NCBI GenBank assembly: GCA_041656175.1
Contig: JBBAEA010000091.1
Span: 1 to 14,755 of the forward strand
Length of the DNA: 14,755 nt
DNA from: JBBAEA01 sp041656175
Lineage (GTDB): Bacteria > Myxococcota_A > Bradymonadia > UBA4248
Direction of reading: 5' to 3'
Shown: piece after piece, positions 7,222-13,489 of the stretch
Position numbering within the stretch: the first letter of the stretch is position 1
Layout of the letters: each line of letters opens with the position of its first letter
Position numbers and translations under genes: made by a program
Notes under the pieces: generated by a model
Seen by the model: only the letters and a program-made list of their open reading frames with translations
Databases searched by the model: none
What the model was told of the DNA's origin: nothing

Positions 7222-7536
7222 CTAAAGCACTCGCATATTGGAATCATACCTAGCGCGTTCGTCGGTAACAGCGTTAGCATTGGATAATTGCGAAGACGTT
7301 TGTGTTACATCGTAAACGCCATAGCTATAGAAGTGGCCATTCACTTTTTTGCATACCACTTGCACTACGTTGACTATCGCTGCACTGCTTTTACTAGGAA
7401 CGCATATAATATCTGCTGTTTCGCCTTGCTCTACCCATAGCTTTTCAACAACATACTCCGCGGGGACACCCCGCGACGCCCCGTCCAGTTTTTGGCGAAC
7501 AGCGGACTTTGCTAGGGATTTTCCTAAAATTCAGCA
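7222..7536 (-). pseudogene. Open fragment without a start codon, unidentified
   Basis: A minus-strand frame is open from a TGA near 7540 to TAG at 7222-7224. It encodes KSLAKSAVRQKLDGASRGVP, then AEYVVEKLWVEQGETADIIC, VPSKSSAAIVNVVQVVCKKV and NGHFYSYGVYDVTQTSSQLS, ending near YDSNMRVL. The composition looks coding, but no ATG or usable GTG/TTG is present near the start. It is probably the 3' end of a gene, perhaps phage-derived, joined by deletion to the sheath stump. The stretch RGVP is encoded by the palindrome at 7459-7475. I do not recognise the family. Confidence 0.45.
7459..7475. repeat. GC palindrome CGCGGGG-ACA-CCCCGCG
   Basis: A perfect 7-bp stem with an ACA loop lies inside the open fragment and is read in frame as part of SRGVPAEY. 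A hairpin with an ACA loop and a related GC stem occurs at 11455-11483, so this may be a small relative of the composite palindromes, though the shared head and tail motifs are absent here. Confidence 0.6.
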
Positions 7537-7624
7537 TATAACGATAGAGTTATTTTTTGTGCTACAATAGACTTCTGTGCTGCACTGGTTAAGAGCGCTA
7601 ATATTTGCTAATAAGCGCTAGCTA

Positions 7625-7640
7625 GGCTAGTTGCCTAGCC
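7625..7640 (+). promoter_or_regulatory. Leader hairpin upstream of hisS
   Basis: GGCTAG (7625-7630), loop TTGC, CTAGCC (7635-7640), 33 nt before the hisS start and embedded in a CTAG-rich stretch. A TACAAT at 7563-7568 could be the promoter -10, without a clear -35. No T-box signature is seen. Function is unknown. Confidence 0.3.
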
Positions 7641-7673
7641 CTAGTTCGTATAACTTTAAACATCGGAAATTCT

Positions 7674-8987
7674 ATGGCACGTAGTGTTGGCATACCCAAG
7701 GGAACACGAGATTTTTTACCTATTACCATGCGGCAACGCGCATACGTAATGCGCATTATTCGGGATGTTTACGAGGCGCATGGTTTCGATCCCATCGAAA
7801 CGCCCGCGATCGAGAACATTGAGACTTTAACGGGTAAGTATGGTGAGGAGGGCGATCAACTTCTGTTTAAGATCCTCAAACGCGGCGCAAAGGCAGCAAC
7901 GGGCGAGTGCGATTTGGGCTTGCGCTACGACCTCACTGTGCCGCTATCTCGTTTTGTGGCTATGCACCAAAATGAGATACCACGGCTATTTAAGCGCTAC
8001 CAGCTGCAAAGCGTGTACCGCGCAGATAGGCCGGGGCATGGCCGTTTTCGCGAGTTCATGCAGTGTGACATTGACATCGTGGGTGCTTCTGCACCAGTGG
8101 CCGAAGTAGGCTTGCTTGCGGCTATTTTCGACGTGTTTGTTGCCCTAAAGTTTGACAGTGTAACGCTACAGCTCAACGATCGGCGCATACTACGCGCTTT
8201 GATTCAAGTGGCTGGTATCGACTTAGAACTAGAGACAACGGCGATCATGGCGATTGATAAGCTCGACAAAATCGGCGAAGAAGGCGTTGAAAAAGAGTTA
8301 GAAAACCGAGGAATACCTAAAACTGCCGCTGAGAATTTACTAAAATCGCTAAAAAGCGCCGAAAACAACGAAGCGGAGCTACAGCGCCTTGAAACGCTGT
8401 TTGCGGGGTATGAAGACGCTCTTGAGGCGCTCGCGGAACTGCGCCGTATCTTGACGGCCTTGGAAGTTTGTCGAGGGCGACACAAAATAGATTTGTGCCC
8501 AGCTCTCGCGCGGGGCTTAAACTACTACACAGGCGCCATTTTTGAATTACGCGCTGAGGGGCTAAACTCAAGCATCGCGGGTGGAGGGCGATACGACAAA
8601 CTCATTGGTAGTTTTGCTGCTCGCGATATCCCCGCTGTTGGTATTAGCCTAGGTTTTGAGCGCATTTGCGTTATTATGCAAGAGCAAGGGTTGTTCCCAG
8701 ATTTTAGCGCCAGTGCCGACGTTATGGTTGCGTGCTTTAACGAAGAGAGCCTAGCCCAACAAGTTAGTGTAGCTAAAAAAATTCGAGAACTAGGACTTTC
8801 CTGCGAACTTTATCCTCAAAACGATAAACTTGGCAAACAATTCAAGTACGCCAATGAACGTGCTGTCTCTTATGTTGCTATCATGGGGGATGAGGAGCTA
8901 TCGACACAGAGCGTTACCATAAAGAACATGCACAACGGCGAGCAGACGACGATCAGCATTGATGCGCTAGCCACCTTTTTCCAGTAG
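7674..8987 (+). CDS. hisS: Histidyl-tRNA synthetase
   Basis: This enzyme charges tRNA-His with histidine using ATP. The 437-residue class II synthetase shows PKGTRDFLP (residues 8-16), RYDLTVP (84-90), the motif-2 region RADRPGHGRFREFMQCDID (116-134), the HisRS-specific LARGLNYYTG (278-287) and AGGGRYD (302-308), motif 3 around GISLGFER, and a C-terminal anticodon-binding domain with GKQFKYANERAV. The FKRYQLQSVYRADRPGHGRF region resembles the HisRS branch that bacteria such as Bacteroidetes and some Deltaproteobacteria share with eukaryotes more than the E. coli form (from memory). Only a weak GGAA precedes the ATG. It is a single gene with no close downstream partner. Confidence 0.97.
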   Translation: MARSVGIPKGTRDFLPITMRQRAYVMRIIRDVYEAHGFDPIETPAIENIETLTGKYGEEGDQLLFKILKRGAKAATGECDLGLRYDLTVPLSRFVAMHQNEIPRLFKRYQLQSVYRADRPGHGRFREFMQCDIDIVGASAPVAEVGLLAAIFDVFVALKFDSVTLQLNDRRILRALIQVAGIDLELETTAIMAIDKLDKIGEEGVEKELENRGIPKTAAENLLKSLKSAENNEAELQRLETLFAGYEDALEALAELRRILTALEVCRGRHKIDLCPALARGLNYYTGAIFELRAEGLNSSIAGGGRYDKLIGSFAARDIPAVGISLGFERICVIMQEQGLFPDFSASADVMVACFNEESLAQQVSVAKKIRELGLSCELYPQNDKLGKQFKYANERAVSYVAIMGDEELSTQSVTIKNMHNGEQTTISIDALATFFQ

Positions 8988-8992
8988 TTCTA

Positions 8993-9011
8993 GAGTTTTA
9001 GCGCAAAACTC
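8993..9011 (+). terminator. Hairpin just after hisS
   Basis: GAGTTTT (8993-8999), loop AGCGC, AAAACTC (9005-9011), starting 6 nt after the hisS stop. No T-run follows, so it may protect the 3' end or terminate weakly. Confidence 0.4.
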
Positions 9012-9031
9012 GCCCTAGAGATACTCTGAAT

Positions 9032-9135
9032 AGTGTAAAAGCAGTCTAAAACAGCTAGCGCAAACGAAGAAATTTCAGACGGGCGTTCAAGATAAGTCAA
9101 TAAAATCAAGGCCCTACACCAAAAACGGGTTCGGA
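9032..9135 (+). repeat. Dispersed intergenic repeat, copy B
   Basis: This copy aligns over its length with 3997-4101, with roughly three quarters of positions identical by eye and one or two single-base gaps. It lies 45 nt after a plus-strand gene, as copy A lies 38 nt after one. The most conserved block is TCAATAAAATCAAG. The 3' end runs into a stem CGCAGC/GCTGCG (about 9147-9168), whereas copy A has a different GC stem at the same place. Conserved body, position and orientation suggest a transcribed element or a repeat that settles behind genes. Confidence 0.7.
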
Positions 9136-9197
9136 GGCGCTAGCCCGCAGCGGAGCTTGGAGCTGCGCCCCACCCATAAATCAGAGCTTCCTTAGGC

Positions 9198-9977
9198 ATG
9201 CAAAACGCGAGTAATGAAATTCTACCCGAGACTTTTGTGGTGCATTCGGTCTTTCGCCACGCGGCGAACCTTATGGCGGATTCGCATTGGATTTCGGTGT
9301 TAAATTCGCCAGAAGAAGGGCCATATCGCATTTTTTTGCCGATTTCGGACATGCGCAAAGTTTTTAAAGTGCATGAACGCTGTTTGCTGCGCGGTGCTAT
9401 CCTTTATATAGGGAAGCAAAAATTCGATATATGTATGCCTAGTGCGGGCGTGCCGTTAGGCGAGTTTCGCTTCGTAGTGCAGACGATACAAAGGGTCTGT
9501 TCATATATTGGAGCACAGAATAAGCTAGGCGGGGACGATATGCTTTGGGACGCTATCAGACTTAGGCTAGATTGTGTTTTTTCTGCGCTTAGCGTAGCTG
9601 CTAGCCAAGAGCAGCTATGCGAAGCAGTTAGCCGCACTATTGGCTTGGGCCGCGGCCTGAGTCCAGATGCGGACGATGTTTTGTATGGGGCAATAGCTGC
9701 GTTTCAGGCGCTCGGGAGCAAGAGCGCACAAAGTTTAGCGAACGCCGTGTTAGGCAATAATTTGGACAAAACTACACAGGTTGCAAAACACGCATATATC
9801 TTTGCTACACGTCGACTTTATCCACGGCGTATTCATGCACTCTTTGAGGCTATGGAAGGGCAAAATTGGCAAGAAATACAAGCAAGTCTAGCTGCCATCG
9901 CCGAATTTGGGGCTTCATCGGGTAGGGCGATGCTCCTTGGTATCCAAAGAGCACTGCAAGAATTTGTATCTGACTAA
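9198..9977 (+). CDS. DUF2877 (AllH-like) domain protein
   Basis: The 259-residue protein has the two signatures of the DUF2877/AllH family: a glycine-rich LGRGLSPDADD at residues 150-160 (family form close to G-GLTPSGDD) and, near the C-terminus, FGASSGRAMLLGI (family form HGHTSG-D-L-G). The N-terminal HSVFRHAANL is also typical. E. coli AllH takes part in oxamate carbamoyltransferase activity in allantoin use; here no allantoin or carbamoyl genes are adjacent and the motifs deviate (PDADD for PSGDD), so the substrate is open. The ribosome site before the ATG at 9198 is poor. The stop codon overlaps that of the convergent gene at 9974. Confidence 0.7.
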   Translation: MQNASNEILPETFVVHSVFRHAANLMADSHWISVLNSPEEGPYRIFLPISDMRKVFKVHERCLLRGAILYIGKQKFDICMPSAGVPLGEFRFVVQTIQRVCSYIGAQNKLGGDDMLWDAIRLRLDCVFSALSVAASQEQLCEAVSRTIGLGRGLSPDADDVLYGAIAAFQALGSKSAQSLANAVLGNNLDKTTQVAKHAYIFATRRLYPRRIHALFEAMEGQNWQEIQASLAAIAEFGASSGRAMLLGIQRALQEFVSD

Positions 9978-10267
9978 GATTCTTCGGGGAACCAATCGTC
10001 AAGGACGTCGATGATCTGTCGCGCTTGTTTTGCCGAGCTAAAGTTAAAGCGCGATTGTGAGCGAAATTCTCCGTTTCGCTTTTGGAAGCGCTCTATACGC
10101 GCTTTGGGGGCTCCCCATTCCTCTGTCTTTTTATTCCACTCTTGATACATGAACATGATGGTGGTCCAACCTCCGCGCGAGAGCACTTCTTTTTTGAGTT
10201 CCTTGCAGAGTTCTTGTCCTTCTTCGTTGGTATAGTTTGCCGTGAGTTCATCAATCGTTTGTGCCAT
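9974..10267 (-). CDS. Conserved-looking 97-aa protein of unknown function
   Basis: AAAGGAG lies 5 nt before the ATG at 10267, and composition is clearly coding. The protein starts with a helical charged region (MAQTIDELTANYTNEEGQEL), then a core GGWTTIMFMYQEWNKKTEEW and APKARIERFQKRNGEF, and ends in a helix with KQARQIIDVLDDWFPEE. The aromatic-rich strand pattern followed by a helix faintly recalls small single-strand-binding PC4-like folds, but this is only a shape impression. No signal peptide or membrane segment is present, so it is probably cytoplasmic. Its stop codon (CTA at 9974-9976) shares bases with the TAA of the DUF2877 gene, leaving no room for a terminator between the two convergent genes. 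Confidence 0.65.
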   Translation of the reverse strand: MAQTIDELTANYTNEEGQELCKELKKEVLSRGGWTTIMFMYQEWNKKTEEWGAPKARIERFQKRNGEFRSQSRFNFSSAKQARQIIDVLDDWFPEES

Positions 10268-10450
10268 CGTTTCTCCTTTAAGCTGAGCGGCCTATGCGGT
10301 TTATAGCCAAAAAAATCGGAGGCTACATACCCAAAGCAACGCAAGCAATGTAGCATCAATTGCGCTTCACTGCATCCATGCGAAGTTTGGGTTTCAAAGT
10401 CTAAGGTTCAGTTGCAGAAAAAACGCTATTGGGCTTTCCAAGCGGCGTTG

Positions 10451-11239
10451 TTACTCTCGAGTAAAATCGTAGCTTGTTGTTGCGAAATAGCGTTGATCCC
10501 TTTCATGCCGAGTTCGACGACGATCCATTGCCCATACCAGACGAAGTGCCAAGTTGATCCCTTTCATGCCGAGTTCGACGAGTGTTGCAATTTGGGCTTG
10601 GGGGAGCGGTGCGCGTTCAGCGGTACATTGCCACTCGACGATGCCGTTGCCCGGGGAGGCGACAAGGTTTGCGTCGATGTCGGCACTAGAATCTTCGACG
10701 AAGTCAAGATCTAGCAATTCGCGTCCGTGTACGATTCCCAGTGAAACAGCGGCAACACTTCGAATAACGGGATTCTCCTCGATGCGATTGTCGAGCCGAA
10801 GCTTGTTGATAGCGAGGCACATCGCTATGTATCCACCGTTTATGGCCGCAGTTCGCGTACCACCATCTGCCTCGATCACGTCGCAGTCTATAGTGATGGT
10901 GCGAGGCCCGAGCACTTTGCGATCCAAGCACATGCGTAGGCTTCGCCCGATGAGTCGCTGGATCTCTTGGCTGCGCCCAGAGCCCATTGCCCTCTCGCGA
11001 GAGATGCGCACCGATGTTGAGGCGGGGAGCATGGAGTACTCGGCACTTAACCAACCCATGCCAGTGTTCTCCAAGAATGAGGGCGTTTTGTCATCGATCG
11101 TTGCGGTGCAAATAATTCGTGTCCTTCCACATTGTATGTAGCAAGAACCAGCGGCTGTACCAATAAAATCGGGCACCACCTCGATCTTTCGCAGTTCATC
11201 CCAAGCGCGTCCGCCTGCTCTTTCGACTATTGATTGCAT
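10451..11239 (-). CDS. rph: Ribonuclease PH with frameshifted C-terminus
   Basis: RNase PH trims tRNA 3' ends by phosphorolysis and forms a hexameric ring. The start at 11239 is chosen for GGAG 7 nt upstream and the family-like ERAGGRAWDELRKI opening; upstream codons lack support. Recognisable core segments are GWLSAEYSMLP, IQRLIGRSLR, DCDVIEADGGTRTAA (118-132) and DFVEDSSADIDAN. Near the end, a 29-nt segment occurs twice (10492-10520 and 10553-10581) with 32 nt between; the resulting 61-nt insertion shifts the frame. The current product has 262 residues with a foreign 33-residue tail after LVELGMKGIN. The natural tail (AISQQQATILLE to WKAQ) remains readable in another frame down to a stop at 10426. 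The conserved QGTAEG segment reads QCTAER. The enzyme may be impaired. Confidence 0.88.
   Translation of the reverse strand: MQSIVERAGGRAWDELRKIEVVPDFIGTAAGSCYIQCGRTRIICTATIDDKTPSFLENTGMGWLSAEYSMLPASTSVRISRERAMGSGRSQEIQRLIGRSLRMCLDRKVLGPRTITIDCDVIEADGGTRTAAINGGYIAMCLAINKLRLDNRIEENPVIRSVAAVSLGIVHGRELLDLDFVEDSSADIDANLVASPGNGIVEWQCTAERAPLPQAQIATLVELGMKGINLALRLVWAMDRRRTRHERDQRYFATTSYDFTRE
10492..10581. repeat. 29-bp direct repeat with 32-bp spacer inside rph
   Basis: Positions 10492-10520 and 10553-10581 are identical; the 32 nt between them match neither flank. Offset is 61 nt, not a multiple of three. Removing one unit restores a 250-residue RNase PH ending at 10426. The repeat encodes VELGMKGIN. 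Confidence 0.9.
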
Positions 11240-11409
11240 TAATTCACTCCATATATTTTGAGAAAATAGGGATAAACAGGACAAAACGCCTGCTATCCAA
11301 GTGAAAGCTAGACCTTTTTTATACTTTTGTGTAGCAAAAGCTTGCGAACGTGTGCATAATGCGTCGTAACTTCCTGCACGATCTTAGAAAAGGATACACA
11401 GAACAATCG

Positions 11410-11511
11410 TTGTGGGGGCGTTACGGGGGCTTGAGCCCCCGTAGAGGGGGTAGACGCAACCCCGCGCACAGCGCGGGGTTGCGGCGTAGGGGGAAACTTC
11501 CCCCACAAAAA
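11410..11511. repeat. Composite GC-rich palindrome, copy 2 (reverse orientation)
   Basis: This lies in the 323-nt gap between the divergent rph and lipoprotein genes. On the minus strand it has the same head as copy 1: T-run, GGGGG (11504-11500), AAGTTT, CCCCC (11493-11489), TACGC. The core hairpin is different, a perfect 13-bp stem at 11455-11467 and 11471-11483 with a 3-nt loop, followed by the shared CTACCCCCTC tail (about 11453-11444). An extra hairpin, ACGGGGGC/GCCCCCGT (11423-11442), lies beyond the tail, and TTGTGGGGG (11410-11418) pairs with CCCCCACAA (11500-11508) to enclose everything. No gene is supported in the gap. Confidence 0.8.
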
Positions 11512-11562
11512 TAAATAGTATAAATATCGCATGAATCAGATTCTCAAAAGGATGGGCGAGCA

Positions 11563-11916
11563 GTGTTTTACAAAATATATAAAAGCATAATTCTTATAAC
11601 GCTTTGTGCTCTTTTTGCGGGCTGTAAGTCCCAGAGCGATAGAATTTACGACATATGTAAGGATATGGAGAGCGCGGCAGAGGAGGGAAGTGACTGTCAG
11701 CTCATGGGCAAGAAGCTGTCACGTGCAGCGACGAAGCTGAATTTTGAGCTTAAAAAACTGCGAGCTCTTGAGAACCCTAGTCAAGAGCAAAAAACGGCGC
11801 TAATACAGGCGATATCGCCATGTACAGCGGCTTTGCTTAAGACGAGTATGAGCTCTTGTAAGGATGATGCAGACGTCCAAAAAGCGCTAAACAGCGTTGA
11901 TGGGGCGTGGGAATGA
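11563..11916 (+). CDS. Small predicted lipoprotein, 117 aa
   Basis: A GTG start at 11563 gives a typical lipoprotein signal: basic MFYKIYK, hydrophobic SIILITLCALFAG, and Cys21 as the lipid-modified residue (LFAGC, with Phe at -3 slightly unusual). The mature part of about 97 residues is helical and charged and has four further cysteines (in DICKD, SDCQL, SPCTA and SSCKD), which could form two disulfides in the periplasm. No known domain is recognised. The stop codon overlaps the start of the outer-membrane protein gene (ATGA at 11913-11916), so the two are probably co-translated and may act together at the outer membrane. Confidence 0.7.
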   Translation: MFYKIYKSIILITLCALFAGCKSQSDRIYDICKDMESAAEEGSDCQLMGKKLSRAATKLNFELKKLRALENPSQEQKTALIQAISPCTAALLKTSMSSCKDDADVQKALNSVDGAWE

Positions 11917-13244
11917 GCGTAGAAGAAAGGGCGCGGAGGCGAGCGAGTTTTTTTAAGCTCTTAGGACACGCGAAGCGTAGCGTAGCTTTTGTGTTTATTC
12001 TCGCATTCCTAAGCCTGGCTTCGCATCACGCGAGAGCGGACGAGCTGTTCGGCGCCAACGTCTCGGATGCCTTCGCCCTTGGAAAGGCGCATGCTGTAAC
12101 GGCCAGCGTTAGCCCAATTCACGCTGCTTTCGCGAATCCTGCCGCTCTCATCAATGAAGAAAACAGCAGCATCGCCTTTAGCGTTAGCATCGCCAAGGAC
12201 TATCTCCGCGTCATGGGCTCCCGCTCCCAACTCTCGACATACCCAAGCTATAACATCGCCGCAAGCACACGTCTCGCCTTCCCAGCGCCTGTTAGCGACC
12301 GCTTTTTTTTGGGCATCCAGGTGCAAATTCCCAACGGCGAGCTCTACAAGCTGGTACTTCCGCATGAAGATGAGATCGTAGCGTTATTTTACGGCGATAA
12401 TCAGCGCAAAACCTCAATTTATGCAGCAGTTGGTGTCCGTTTGTGGGAACGACTAAGTCTTGGTTTTGGGCTCTCAGTCTCGCCGCACATCAATGGCGAC
12501 GTCAAAATAAATTTCCAGGAAACAGGTAGCGATAACCGCGTAGATGTCGCCGTGAAGGTCGGATTTGCCCCGACATTCGGCCTGTATTGGGAAGCATTTG
12601 ATGGTCTAAAACTCGGTTTTAGTTACCGCGCAGCGCAGCGCAGCAAGGTACGCATCCCTGTCAATGTTCACGTATCCGATAATTTGCCAACGATTTACAC
12701 GCAAATCAGTGGCTACGCCTTTGGTGGACCACACAGCTTAAATCTAGGTGTTTCCTATGAATTTAACAAAATCGCCCTACAAATAAGCGGCGATCTCGCC
12801 TACGAAATTTTCCACAAGCCCATCTTATCGGCGCCTTCGGTCACGCTTTTTGACGCAGAGGGTCAAAGCCTACAGCACGGCGTCCCCACACCATTTTCAC
12901 TCAACAACCGCTTTATCGCTCGCTTCTCCGCCACCTACTCGCCGATTCCTTCCCTTGGCCTCAGCACTGGCTACGCGTTTCGCCAAAGCCCCGTCCCCGC
13001 GCAACGCGCCCGCAGCAATCTCGTCGATTCCCACACGCATCGCCTCGCCCTAGGAGCGGAGTATTGCTGGAGCGTGGCGCCCACCCTTGAACTGCGCTTC
13101 GCAACAGGCTTAGCCGCCGACATCCTAACGCCTCGCCGCGCAGAAAAACTCGAATTTTTACCCCAAAATCCAGCTTTCCCGCGCCTCGACATCGAAGGCT
13201 GGGCTCTTGCATGGCAATTCTCAACGACGCTACATTTTAGGTAA
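11913..13244 (+). CDS. Outer-membrane beta-barrel protein, FadL/OmpP1-like
   Basis: The 443-residue product starts with a long basic N-region and a hydrophobic stretch (about residues 23-37), with likely cleavage after SHHARA (about residue 42), giving DELFGANVSDAFALGKAHAV. This opening, followed by SPIHAAFANPAALI, is typical of FadL/OmpP1/TodX-type long-chain or hydrophobic-compound transporters (the NPA motif). The rest is alternating amphipathic strands, and the protein ends FSTTLHFR, with Phe next to last rather than last. I start at ATG 11913, which overlaps the lipoprotein stop, over GTG 11907. Substrate is unknown. The upstream lipoprotein may be a partner. Confidence 0.72.
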   Translation: MSVEERARRRASFFKLLGHAKRSVAFVFILAFLSLASHHARADELFGANVSDAFALGKAHAVTASVSPIHAAFANPAALINEENSSIAFSVSIAKDYLRVMGSRSQLSTYPSYNIAASTRLAFPAPVSDRFFLGIQVQIPNGELYKLVLPHEDEIVALFYGDNQRKTSIYAAVGVRLWERLSLGFGLSVSPHINGDVKINFQETGSDNRVDVAVKVGFAPTFGLYWEAFDGLKLGFSYRAAQRSKVRIPVNVHVSDNLPTIYTQISGYAFGGPHSLNLGVSYEFNKIALQISGDLAYEIFHKPILSAPSVTLFDAEGQSLQHGVPTPFSLNNRFIARFSATYSPIPSLGLSTGYAFRQSPVPAQRARSNLVDSHTHRLALGAEYCWSVAPTLELRFATGLAADILTPRRAEKLEFLPQNPAFPRLDIEGWALAWQFSTTLHFR

Positions 13245-13272
13245 ATAATGTTAAGTCGTTGAATTTGTTGTG

Positions 13273-13423
13273 TTTTTTGGTGGGGGGGGGATCCCCCTCG
13301 CAAAAGCCTCCTCGCAAACTGCCAAAAAGCGCAAAAAAAATACGACGTATGGGCTGAACGCCCATCCATCGTATTTTTTGCGCTTCTAAGGCATTTTGCT
13401 CGGGGGTCTTTTGCTACCCCCCC
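13273..13423. repeat. Composite GC-rich palindrome, copy 3
   Basis: This fills most of the gap between the convergent porin and peroxiredoxin genes. It has the T-run (13273-13278), the head GGGGG-AT-CCCCC-TCGC (13286-13301), closing stem GCAAAAG (13300-13306) with CTTTTGC (13408-13414), and the tail TACCCCCCC (13415-13423). The core is a long imperfect hairpin with arms 13320-13354 and 13360-13393 around a 5-nt loop. The core shares only ATACGACGT with copy 1. The position between convergent genes would allow a bidirectional terminator role here, unlike copies 1 and 2. Confidence 0.8.
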
Positions 13424-13489
13424 AGTAATGCCACGAAAAGCCGTTTACAGTTAGCCAAAGCCCGCATAGTGGCTAGGCGCTAGAACGTT

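Noticed and set aside
7571..7673. T-box riboswitch upstream of hisS
   Set aside because: There is no T-box-like conserved sequence, specifier loop or terminator/antiterminator pair, only a short CTAG-rich stem.
10554..11141. 195-codon plus-strand frame
   Set aside because: It is antisense to rph, rich in Ser, Arg and Met, and has no family resemblance; rph is unmistakable on the other strand.
11410..11511. Integron attC-like site
   Set aside because: The hairpin with variable core suggested attC, but the end motifs (RYYYAAC and GTTRRRY) are absent and no integrase or cassette genes are seen.
11308..11532. 74-codon minus-strand frame rich in Pro, Gly and Ala
   Set aside because: It is the translation of composite palindrome copy 2; the residue bias comes from G/C runs.
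12971..13369. 132-codon minus-strand frame
   Set aside because: It is antisense to the porin gene and runs into the palindrome at 13273-13423; composition is not coding-like.
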